This document shows, in pieces, positions 6,467 to 12,465 of a stretch of DNA of 16,582 nucleotides. The stretch spans positions 36,126 through 52,707 of the forward strand of contig DBQQ01000027.1 in the NCBI GenBank assembly GCA_002305315.1. The letters are read 5' to 3'. The notes beneath the pieces were generated by a model. That model worked only from the letters and a program-made list of their open reading frames with translations, did not search any database and was not told the DNA's origin. Source of the stretch: Clostridiales bacterium UBA1390 (lineage in GTDB: Bacteria; Bacillota; Clostridia; Lachnospirales; Bianqueaceae). Position 1 is the first letter of the stretch; each line of letters starts with the position of its first letter. The position numbers and the translations under genes are program-made.

Positions 6467-7402
6467 CCTTTGCAGCTTGTTCATCTGCTCCCTTTTGTAT
6501 TCAAATGAAGAGTGAAAGTAATATTCCATAGTAATCTGTATTTCAGAATGCCCTAGAATTTCACCCAAAGTTTTCATATCCCAGCCTAAAGTCACACATC
6601 GTGTCGCAAACGTATGACGCAAGCAATGAAAATTAAGATACGGAATCTGGCATATTTGCAATATCCTGCGATACGCATATTGCAATGTCCGGGGTTCCAT
6701 AGGCATTTCACAATTGGTCAGTAAATAATGATCAAGGTTTTCCGTCGAGAAGAAGGGACGTATATATTTTATGATAGATGAAGGGAGCGGAATCAGACGA
6801 ATCCCTGCATTGCTTTTGGGCAAAGAGATTCGCAGTTCCGTTTTCGTTTTACTTGTGACATCCTGCGTTTTTAAGCGCTGTACCGATCTTGCAATCATCA
6901 ATGTCCCATTGTCAAAATCTATATCGTTCCATCGAATGGCGCACAATTCACCAATTCTTACTCCTGAATACAAGGCAATCAGAATTGCTAACGTATAATT
7001 ATGAGGATGCGCGTCAATATACGATTCTAATTTGTACAACTCGGCCTGTGAAAATACACGAACAAAAGCCTTCTTTCTTTTAATATTAGGCATGATATGG
7101 GTCTTAAAAGAAATAAAGTGATGCTGATTTCCGTACTCTAATATTCGATTCAGCAACATGATACTTGTCCTTTGATTTCCCGCGGACAATTTTTCGGAGG
7201 CAAACTTCTGGCGTATATATTGACTAAATGCTTCTATATCTTGTTCCTTCAAATCATTGCATGACTTTTCGGAGAAAAAGGGGAGAATGTAGCGCCGAAT
7301 CAGCTGTTCATACTTGACATATGTCGAAGGTGCGATTCGGTGTTTCTGTTCTCTTAACCAAGTTCCACAGAGTTCCGCCAATAAAAATTTTTTTGAATGC
7401 AT
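6458..7402 (-). CDS. Tyrosine recombinase (phage-integrase family), predicted DNA invertase
   Basis: The 314-aa product has an N-terminal SAM-like core-binding region and a C-terminal catalytic domain. Catalytic residues are visible: SGVRIGEL (R149), HCLRH (H259, R262), LGHSEIQITMEYY (H285 and nucleophile Y294). It resembles Xer/integrase-type enzymes of Firmicutes mobile elements. ATG 7402 follows GGAGA at a normal distance. The final codons (ATT TCG TAG) are part of recombination site A. There is no tRNA or other att-like host gene at either site, and no excisionase gene, which argues for inversion rather than integration. A - strand promoter is not clear in 7403-7500. Confidence 0.92.
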   Translation of the reverse strand: MHSKKFLLAELCGTWLREQKHRIAPSTYVKYEQLIRRYILPFFSEKSCNDLKEQDIEAFSQYIRQKFASEKLSAGNQRTSIMLLNRILEYGNQHHFISFKTHIMPNIKRKKAFVRVFSQAELYKLESYIDAHPHNYTLAILIALYSGVRIGELCAIRWNDIDFDNGTLMIARSVQRLKTQDVTSKTKTELRISLPKSNAGIRLIPLPSSIIKYIRPFFSTENLDHYLLTNCEMPMEPRTLQYAYRRILQICQIPYLNFHCLRHTFATRCVTLGWDMKTLGEILGHSEIQITMEYYFHSSFEYKREQMNKLQRIS

Positions 7403-7685
7403 AACCGTCTCCTATGTAAAATATTTAGGTTATTTGAGGAGAACCTATAACCCCTAGACTAGATCATTGTAATAGATATCTGCATATTTTTTAATGTCAG
7501 AAAATACCGTCGTCCTTAGTTTTTTCTTGTATCTCCAGTTTTTAAAAGATGTCTTCATGTACCGTCCTCTTGGTTTTTTATGATTTTCGGCTATTTCTGA
7601 TATTTATTAGATTATTTTTTGTTTTTTCCAGTGCTTACCATTTGTACCGAAGATTTACCGATTATCCCAAAACGCTTGTAATAGA

Positions 7686-7714
7686 TTGATTTTGAAAATG
7701 CTAAATGATAGAAT
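7686..7714 (+). promoter_or_regulatory. Outward-facing promoter of the invertible segment
   Basis: -35 TTGATT (7686-7691), 17-bp spacer, extended -10 TGA-TAGAAT (TG at 7706-7707, -10 at 7709-7714). It ends directly before recombination site B, so transcription would begin inside the site and run rightward. In this orientation it meets only the terminator at 7763-7804; the next gene starts at 8474 with its own promoter. Confidence 0.65.
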
Positions 7715-7743
7715 GTTTCGTAGAATCCTGTATTCTACGAAAT
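7715..7743. repeat. Recombination site B (right inverted site of the invertible segment)
   Basis: TTTCGTAGAAT (7716-7726) and ATTCTACGAAA (7732-7742) flank the core CCTGT (7727-7731), the reverse complement of the core in site A. The only difference is G at 7715 opposite the A expected from the other arm. Confidence 0.85.
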
Positions 7744-7762
7744 CATAATACTCTATAATATC

Positions 7763-7804
7763 AAGGCCTCTGTGAAGTCAATCTGACCTCAAGGGGCCTT
7801 TTTA
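7763..7804 (+). terminator. Terminator blocking the outward promoter in the present orientation
   Basis: AAGGCC (7763-7768) pairs with GGCCTT (7795-7800), and the stem continues inward (GAAGTCA/TGACCTC with one mismatch and one bulge), ending in TTTTT. It lies about 45 bp beyond site B and would limit the outward transcript to roughly 85 bases. Confidence 0.75.
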
Positions 7805-7859
7805 TCATATCATGGTTTTGATTTTACATCTCATAATAAGGAAGTGAGGATAGGCTCGA

Positions 7860-8145
7860 GGCGTATGTGGCTTTACTGAGAAGACTTTCTGGACTCTCTC
7901 ATCTCACTCTCTAAATATTACAATTCTTTTCGCTACAGTGATGATACTCTCAATGCCTAGGGTTCCTGCAACTTTCTGCGAGAAGTCGCCCTCAGAGTTC
8001 TCATCCGCCTCTTTGGATTTTACAATTCCTTTTACAAAAGTGATGATACTCTCTCCGCCTAGAACTCGCTTTTTCTATGGTGAGTCACATAGAACTCTCA
8101 TCTCGCACTACAAATTTTACATTTCTTTTGATATTCTCAATGCTC
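7860..8145 (-). repeat. Shorter inverted array of the 33-aa repeat remnants
   Basis: On the - strand, units such as ESIITFVKGIVKS...ADENSEG...FSQKVAGTLG match the units at 3471-4010. About two and a half units remain, with stops and indels. The array sits upstream of the right rpn gene just as its counterpart does on the left. Confidence 0.7.
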
Positions 8146-8265
8146 AGGGCGCATGAATCCTTATATGGGAGCCTTCTGGCTCTCTCATTCCCCTTTACAC
8201 CAATGGTAATACATTCCGTTGTTCTATCTGAGCAACTTCATAAGATAAGTTACCCATTTTGGAAA

Positions 8266-8353
8266 TTGCGCGAAAATTCCACGCGTGATATACTATCTCC
8301 ATTCCTTATATCTAAAGGATTCTCGGCTGGCTATAGATTTTATCTATGGCCAG
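8266..8353 (+). promoter_or_regulatory. Right rpn promoter and structured leader
   Basis: Extended -10 TGATATACT (8286-8294) with a weak -35 TTGCGC 17 bp upstream, then a 12-bp stem with a TTT loop (8327-8338 with 8342-8353), in a leader of about 170 bases. The same elements precede the left copy; one stem position changes from C to T yet still pairs with G, so pairing is kept. Confidence 0.6.
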
Positions 8354-8473
8354 GGTACTTGTTTTTTCAGGTCTCAGGTGATATGATACAGTTAGTAGAT
8401 TCCTCTTTGTGAAGTGAGACTCTTTCTGTATCCATTGATGCCAGCTACTTACACAGAAGAAAGGGGAATATCT

Positions 8474-9433
8474 ATGAATCAGGATCTATCCCATGCTCTT
8501 TTCCTTACGGAAGGAAGAGCCTTATACGATGAAGCCGCAAAGCGACTGTTGTCCCAGAAGATCGTTCTGGCTTACATCCTGAAGGGGTGTCTTATGAAAT
8601 ATCAGGACTATACTCCGGAGGAGATCGCGGATCGCTTCATTGAAGGAGACCCGCAGATCGGGGAGGCCGCTGTGCATGCGGACGAAGAAATCTCCGAATG
8701 GGAAAAGCCGGAGCGAATCTTGGGTTTGAATACAGAGGATATCACAGTGACCGAAGGACTGGTGCGGTATGATATTCGCTTCAAGGCACTACTGCCGAAG
8801 GATCCGGAAAGGTTCTATCTGATCCTGAATATCGAAGCGCAGAATGAGCAGCAGACGTGGTATCCGCTATTGAAGAGAGCCGTATACTATGGGAGCCGAT
8901 TGATCTCATCCCAGTATGGCACGGTATTTTCCGGGATGGACTATGGGGCGGTGAAGAAGGTCTATTCCATATGGATCTGTACGAAATCCGCGAAGAAGTA
9001 CCGCAATAGTATGAATCGTTATGAGATGGTGGAAGAATGTCTGGTAGGAGAAAGCAAGAGTGATCCGGAGAATTATCGGCTGATGAATCTGATTCTGCTG
9101 CATGTGGGAGAGTACGATGAGGGAACACACGAGGGGATACTGGGATTTTTAGAGATTTTGTTGTCCGGAAAGCTGCAAGCAGAAGAAAAGAAACAGATCC
9201 TACAGGAGCAGTATCATATCACCATGACAAAGAAGATGAGTGAGGAGGTAACGCAGATGTGTAACTTGAGTTGGGGTATATATCAGGATGGAGTTGAGGA
9301 TAAAGCAAAGGAGATTGCTATGCGGTTATACCAGGATGGCATGCCCCTGGAGAAGATTGCTCGTATTGTCTCCGAGAGCCTGGCGAAGATCCAGGAATGG
9401 CTGGCAGAAGAGCACGCTTCGGATCCGGTATAA
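8474..9433 (+). CDS. Rpn-family PD-(D/E)XK nuclease / 'PDDEXK_2 transposase-like' protein, right copy
   Basis: The 319-aa product is paralogous to the left rpn product through residue 261 (same D...ExQ core: YDIRF and NIEAQNE). Its tail is shorter: MCNLSWGIYQDGVED, then the KEIAMRLYQDGMPLEKIARI module. It lacks the DGVEQGIEQ-type insertion of the left copy. ATG 8474 has AAAGGGGA upstream; the longer frame from 8414 lacks a ribosome binding site and overlaps the conserved leader. The tail region is duplicated directly after the stop codon. Two intact divergent nuclease copies suggest a maintained system rather than debris. Biological target not known. Confidence 0.85.
   Translation: MNQDLSHALFLTEGRALYDEAAKRLLSQKIVLAYILKGCLMKYQDYTPEEIADRFIEGDPQIGEAAVHADEEISEWEKPERILGLNTEDITVTEGLVRYDIRFKALLPKDPERFYLILNIEAQNEQQTWYPLLKRAVYYGSRLISSQYGTVFSGMDYGAVKKVYSIWICTKSAKKYRNSMNRYEMVEECLVGESKSDPENYRLMNLILLHVGEYDEGTHEGILGFLEILLSGKLQAEEKKQILQEQYHITMTKKMSEEVTQMCNLSWGIYQDGVEDKAKEIAMRLYQDGMPLEKIARIVSESLAKIQEWLAEEHASDPV
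9257..9433 (+). CDS. Intragenic short form of the right Rpn protein (58 aa, in frame)
   Basis: GAGGAGGT (9242-9249) lies 7-8 bases before an in-frame ATG (9257) at residue 262, opening the 58-aa tail MCNLSWGIYQDG... This is the same position as in the left copy. By analogy with described intragenic Rpn short forms it may be an inhibitor of the nuclease; translation is not shown here. Confidence 0.55.
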   Translation: MCNLSWGIYQDGVEDKAKEIAMRLYQDGMPLEKIARIVSESLAKIQEWLAEEHASDPV

Positions 9434-9519
9434 GTCACAACCTTTCAAAAAAGAAACAAATCCTACAGGAGCAGTATCATATCACCATGACAAAAAAGAT
9501 GAGTGAGGAGGTAACGCAG

Positions 9520-9696
9520 ATGTGTAACTTGAGTTGGGGTATATATCAGGATGGATATGAAGAACGAGGCAAAAAAGATGCTCTTGCCCTTTACCAGGAT
9601 GGCATGCCTTTAGAGAGGATTGCCCGCATTCTTTCCGAGAGCCTGGCCAAGATCCAGGAATGGCTTGCGGAAGCACCCTCCGGGGATTCTGCATAA
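9520..9696 (+). CDS. Orphan Rpn-type C-terminal tail, small protein (58 aa)
   Basis: ATG 9520 follows GAGGAGG (9505-9511) at optimal spacing. The product (MCNLSWGIYQDGYEERG...) is the same length as the intragenic short form of the adjacent rpn gene and keeps the ALYQDGMPLERIARI and KIQEWLAEA module, with a different middle. The frame is open back to 9397 but without a usable start there. It could be an independently expressed short form with altered specificity, or a tail donor for recombination into the parent gene. It probably shares the parent's transcript. Confidence 0.55.
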   Translation: MCNLSWGIYQDGYEERGKKDALALYQDGMPLERIARILSESLAKIQEWLAEAPSGDSA

Positions 9697-9769
9697 ATGA
9701 TTCAATTTTCATGACGAGAATATATTGACAGGAAAACTTTGCGAGTCTCCTCCTTCTCTCGACTTCTGA

Positions 9770-9804
9770 GTAAAAAGGCAGGAAATCGTTTCCGATTTCC
9801 TGCC
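9770..9804 (-). terminator. Terminator of the GNAT/TIGR04076 operon
   Basis: Perfect 12-bp stem GGCAGGAAATCG (9777-9788) with 9793-9804, TTTC loop, followed on the - strand by TTTTT. The rest of 9697-9855 shows no gene. Confidence 0.85.
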
Positions 9805-9855
9805 AGGTAGCGCCGCTGATGCGGTGAATATGTAATTTTGAAAGGTTTGCAAAAA

Positions 9856-10266
9856 TTATCCGGTATAAGCATCACTTGCATGATTCTTAAAATTTTGATT
9901 CTCAAGCCACTGTTTTTCTTCCTCTGTTTCCGGAATATCAATTCTTTCAATTTTGAAAATCACTGGCCTCGTTCCATCATTACAACAAGCAATCATCATT
10001 CTCTCGTCATTTGTCCATTTATGCATGATAGAACCTCCTTGCAAAGCGGTATAAACATACCGACTAATTGCATCCCAGGCTTCACCACAGAATTTTCCAT
10101 CCATCAAATGATAAAAATCATCTTGTTCGCTGGTTCTTTTCAAAACAAACGTATCTCCCTCCTTGAAACAAGGACAAGGACCAGATTTAGGATCAGCAAG
10201 ATACTTTTCTTGATAGTCAGTAAACACTTTCGTTTCCAATACTGTTATTCTACATTCGTGCTGCAT
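9856..10266 (-). CDS. TIGR04076 family protein
   Basis: The 136-aa product has the pattern of this small family of unknown function: an N-terminal CRITVLETKV strand, GPCPCFKEGDTF, a central region with AWDAISRYVY, then MMIACCNDGTRPVIFKIER near the C-terminus. It has an extra ~20-residue acidic and polar tail. ATG 10266 follows GGAGG with 8-base spacing. It lies 25 bp after the GNAT gene on the same strand and is followed by a strong terminator, so the two form an operon. The conserved Cys residues (CPC, ACC) suggest metal or redox chemistry, but no function is known to me. Confidence 0.8.
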   Translation of the reverse strand: MQHECRITVLETKVFTDYQEKYLADPKSGPCPCFKEGDTFVLKRTSEQDDFYHLMDGKFCGEAWDAISRYVYTALQGGSIMHKWTNDERMMIACCNDGTRPVIFKIERIDIPETEEEKQWLENQNFKNHASDAYTG

Positions 10267-10291
10267 ACATGATACCTCCGCTAATTAAAAT

Positions 10292-10774
10292 TTATAAAAC
10301 TAACTCCATAAGAATGTATTCGTTCTCCTCTGTTGTCATAAACCCATTCTTTTTCCAAAACGCATTACTTTGAGGATTGTTCCTATCCACCCCAATACGA
10401 ATTTTTCTACAACCTATTTTTTTCAAGTATATACTGCACCCCTTGATAATATCTGAACCAATACCTTTGTTCTGGTATCCCAAATTCATCATAAACAATC
10501 CGATGTAAGCAATACCTTGTTCCGGATAATCGAGGATCAAATCCATGATTGCTACCAAAGTTTTCTTTTCAAAAAAGCCTATATAAAATTTGTCGTTATA
10601 ATCTTTACCAGGTGGAAGTGCATGCATATCTTCTAATATGCTCTTCCTTGTGACCAGCGGGGGATGGAATTGATAAAAAATCTTATTCTTACAGCATACA
10701 TCATATATTCGCTCCACATCTTCTACACCTAACTTACGCACATTAAATGTGTTAGATAACCATTCTATCTCCAT
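10292..10774 (-). CDS. GNAT family N-acetyltransferase
   Basis: The 160-aa product follows the GNAT fold: LVAIMDLILDYP (strands 3-4), IAYIGLFMMNLGYQNKGIGSDII (strand 4 to the acetyl-CoA-binding Q/NKGIG loop) and IRIGVDRNNPQSNAFWKKNGF (strands 5-6). This marks an acetyl-CoA-dependent acyltransferase with unknown substrate. ATG 10774 has AAGGAGA at a normal distance. First gene of a two-gene operon with the TIGR04076 gene. Confidence 0.85.
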   Translation of the reverse strand: MEIEWLSNTFNVRKLGVEDVERIYDVCCKNKIFYQFHPPLVTRKSILEDMHALPPGKDYNDKFYIGFFEKKTLVAIMDLILDYPEQGIAYIGLFMMNLGYQNKGIGSDIIKGCSIYLKKIGCRKIRIGVDRNNPQSNAFWKKNGFMTTEENEYILMELVL

Positions 10775-10830
10775 GCATCATTCTCCTTTCTACAATCTCA
10801 TTTTAACATAGACCCCATTATACCACAACA

Positions 10831-10932
10831 AAACTTCCTTCGGAGTTTGACGCCCTTTGGCGGCAAACTCGAGGCGTGGCTCAGCCCCTACAGTACTAGA
10901 TAACTGTCATGCCACGCCCTTTATACCATATC
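10831..10932. repeat. Structured dispersed repeat with three successive hairpins
   Basis: Hairpin 1: AAACTTC (10831-10837) with GGAGTTT (10842-10848). Hairpin 2: TTTGACGCC (10846-10854) with GGCGGCAAA (10859-10867), one mismatch; it shares three bases with hairpin 1. Hairpin 3: GGCGTGGC (10873-10880) with GCCACGCC (10911-10918). Its right end recurs at 1-30. It dominates the gene-free stretch 10775-11198; from 10933 to 11137 I see only a weak hairpin near 11060-11090. Confidence 0.45.
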
Positions 10933-11137
10933 CCCCCTCTTTTAGGAATAGATTAACTCTGCCGACTGGAGAACAGATTGCGGAGTAAGGTGTTCTCGAC
11001 TCGTAAGTTTATAAAAAGGATAGCCAGCGTAGTTTCGCAATACCGTATAGTTAGGGTCTCACCAGAAAACCAGACCTTGCAGGCTTTTCTGTACATTTAG
11101 ATCGCAGCACGGATTTTCCTCCAGCGGATTCTGCATC

Positions 11138-11166
11138 TGGACAAAAAATGGCTGAAATGCTATACT
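11138..11166 (+). promoter_or_regulatory. Promoter of the Cys-rich/LysR pair
   Basis: -35 TGGACA (11138-11143), 17-bp spacer, -10 TATACT (11161-11166). It lies 32 bp before the GTG start, whose ribosome binding site is GAAAGGAG (11181-11188). Confidence 0.65.
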
Positions 11167-11198
11167 GATGGTGCTTTTAAGAAAGGAGACGATAGTAA

Positions 11199-11474
11199 GT
11201 GAAGGCTTGTTCTCACTTTTTTTCTAATAATCATTGTGAGTTTTTCCCCTGCCACAAGGGGGCCGATCCCCATCATTTTAACTGTCTGTTTTGCTATTGC
11301 CCTCTTTATGTACTAGGCTCAAACTGCGGCGGCCATTTTTCCTATCTGGAGGACGGTACCAAAGATTGCAGTGCCTGTCTATATCCCCATCTTCCTGAAA
11401 ACTACGCGAAAATCATCGCTAGATATCCGGAAATCAAGCAGATCCTGCATCGTGTCGAGGAAATACAGGCATGA
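11199..11474 (+). CDS. Cysteine-rich small domain protein (PF04071-like)
   Basis: The 91-aa product is dense in Cys and His: ACSHFFSNNHCEFFPCHKG, NCLFCYCPLY, then C...CSACLYPH. This pattern fits the Cys-rich small domain family, probably binding zinc or another metal. The first half is the domain; the rest is a helical tail (NYAKIIARYPEIKQIL). Start is GTG 11199 with GAAAGGAG upstream. The stop overlaps the start of the LysR gene (ATGA), so both are translated from one message. The family is sometimes found with corrinoid-related genes, which would fit the nearby methionine-synthase-like gene, but this is suggestive only. Confidence 0.75.
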   Translation: MKACSHFFSNNHCEFFPCHKGADPHHFNCLFCYCPLYVLGSNCGGHFSYLEDGTKDCSACLYPHLPENYAKIIARYPEIKQILHRVEEIQA

Positions 11475-12373
11475 CATTATTACAGCTCAAATACGTCATT
11501 ACTGTGGCTTCTTCCCAAACCATCAGCAAAGCGGCCGAAGAACTCTATATTACACAACCCAGTTTGACCGCCTCAATTAAAGAATTGGAAAACGAAATTG
11601 GGATTACCATTTTTCAACGTACCAATAAAGGGATCGTTTTAACCATGGAGGGGGAAGAATTTCTCAGCTATGCCAGACAAATTATAGGACAATTCCAGCT
11701 TTTAGAAGAACGTTATCTGGGGACGGCACCGGTCCGTCATCAGTTCTGTGTATCCACCCAGCACTATTCCTTTGCCGTGGAAGCGTTTGTTGCTCTTTTG
11801 AAGGAATACGGCGGAGATACCTATGATTTCCGTATTCGAGAGACCCAGACCTATGAGATCATCGAGGATGTTGCCAAGCTCAAAAGTGAAATTGGTATTT
11901 TATATCTGAATCAGTTCAATGAGACGGTACTGCGCAAGCTCTTTAGAAATCACAATCTCCATTTCAAACGGCTTTTTATCGCAAAGCCCCATGTATTTGT
12001 CGATATCCACAATCCATTGGCCCAGAAAAAAGCAGTCACACTCGAGGATCTGGCGCCCTATCCGCGTCTGTCTTACGAGCAGGGAGATCATAATGCGTTC
12101 TATTTTTCAGAAGAAATTCTAAGTACCCTGGAAAGTCAAAAAGATATTATGGTGAGCGACCGTGCAACGCTATTTAACCTGTTGATTGGCCTCAATGGGT
12201 ATACGATTTGCAGCGGTGTGATCAATGAAGAACTCAATGGAAAAAACATCGTATCTCTTCCCCTTTTAGTGGACGATTATATGGAAATTGGTTATATCAC
12301 ACACAAACAGGTTGTTTTAAGCCGATTTGCAGCATTATATCTGGATGCTCTTAAGAAGTTTGCCATAGGCTGA
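11471..12373 (+). CDS. LysR-family transcriptional regulator
   Basis: The 300-aa product has the LysR winged helix at the N-terminus (MTLLQLKYVITVAS, SKAAEELYITQPSLTASI, LENEIGITIFQR, LTMEGEEFLSYAR) and a periplasmic-binding-like effector domain from about residue 90. It overlaps the Cys-rich gene by 4 bases and lies 92 bp before the methyltransferase gene on the same strand. It is therefore a candidate regulator of that gene or of its own operon; LysR genes are more often divergent from their target, so the link is inferred. The stop codon lies in the loop of a strong palindrome. Confidence 0.9.
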   Translation: MTLLQLKYVITVASSQTISKAAEELYITQPSLTASIKELENEIGITIFQRTNKGIVLTMEGEEFLSYARQIIGQFQLLEERYLGTAPVRHQFCVSTQHYSFAVEAFVALLKEYGGDTYDFRIRETQTYEIIEDVAKLKSEIGILYLNQFNETVLRKLFRNHNLHFKRLFIAKPHVFVDIHNPLAQKKAVTLEDLAPYPRLSYEQGDHNAFYFSEEILSTLESQKDIMVSDRATLFNLLIGLNGYTICSGVINEELNGKNIVSLPLLVDDYMEIGYITHKQVVLSRFAALYLDALKKFAIG

Positions 12374-12386
12374 ACCTATGGCAAAC
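12358..12386. terminator. Perfect 12-bp hairpin at the end of the LysR gene
   Basis: GTTTGCCATAGG (12358-12369) pairs with CCTATGGCAAAC (12375-12386) around a CTGAA loop containing the stop codon. There is no U-tract, so it may be a weak terminator, a message-stabilising stem, or an operator upstream of the promoter at 12403-12431. Confidence 0.5.
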
Positions 12387-12402
12387 CGCTTCATTTATGT
12401 AT

Positions 12403-12431
12403 TTTACCCCTTCCACTTCTTCTGCTATACT
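12403..12431 (+). promoter_or_regulatory. Promoter of the MetE-like gene
   Basis: -35 TTTACC (12403-12408), 17-bp spacer, -10 TATACT (12426-12431). The -10 is identical to that of the upstream operon. No S-box or T-box leader fits the short distance to the gene. Confidence 0.5.
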
Positions 12432-12465
12432 GCATAGGAATTCATAAATGAAGGAGACTATAGAA

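Larger units (their letters stand above)
6438..7743. mobile_element. Predicted 1.3-kb invertible DNA segment carrying its own recombinase and an outward promoter
   Basis: Inverted 29-bp sites with oppositely oriented cores bound the segment. It contains one tyrosine recombinase gene (6458-7402, -) and about 310 bp of AT-rich noncoding DNA (7403-7714) with a promoter pointing out across the right site. The noncoding part shows no other gene. Inversion would leave the recombinase intact, because its stop codon sits in an arm shared by both sites, and would place the promoter in front of the PqqD/rSAM operon. Confidence 0.75.
7860..9555. repeat. Right arm of a large inverted repeat (rpn unit)
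   Basis: This is the inverted counterpart of 2041-4010, with the same order of array, leader, rpn gene and duplicated tail. The 7805-7859 stretch between terminator and array shows nothing recognisable. Confidence 0.75.
9187..9696 (+). repeat. Tandem duplication of the rpn 3' tail (247 bp twice)
   Basis: 9187-9433 and 9450-9696 align at a constant offset of 263 bp. The first 106 bp are nearly identical (three differences seen), the middle (GYEERGKKDA versus GVEDKAKEIA) is divergent, and the distal GMPLE...IQEWLAE part is similar again. Both copies end in a stop codon at the same relative position. The 16-bp linker is AGTCACAACCTTTCAA. Confidence 0.85.

Noticed and set aside
6438..7743. Integrated phage or plasmid remnant with att sites
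   Set aside because: Sites are inverted rather than direct, nothing but the recombinase lies inside, and no tRNA or split host gene is present.
10933..11198. SAM or cobalamin riboswitch ahead of the Cys-rich/LysR/MetE-like genes
   Set aside because: No S-box or cobalamin-box motif seen; the promoter at 11138-11166 leaves only a short leader.
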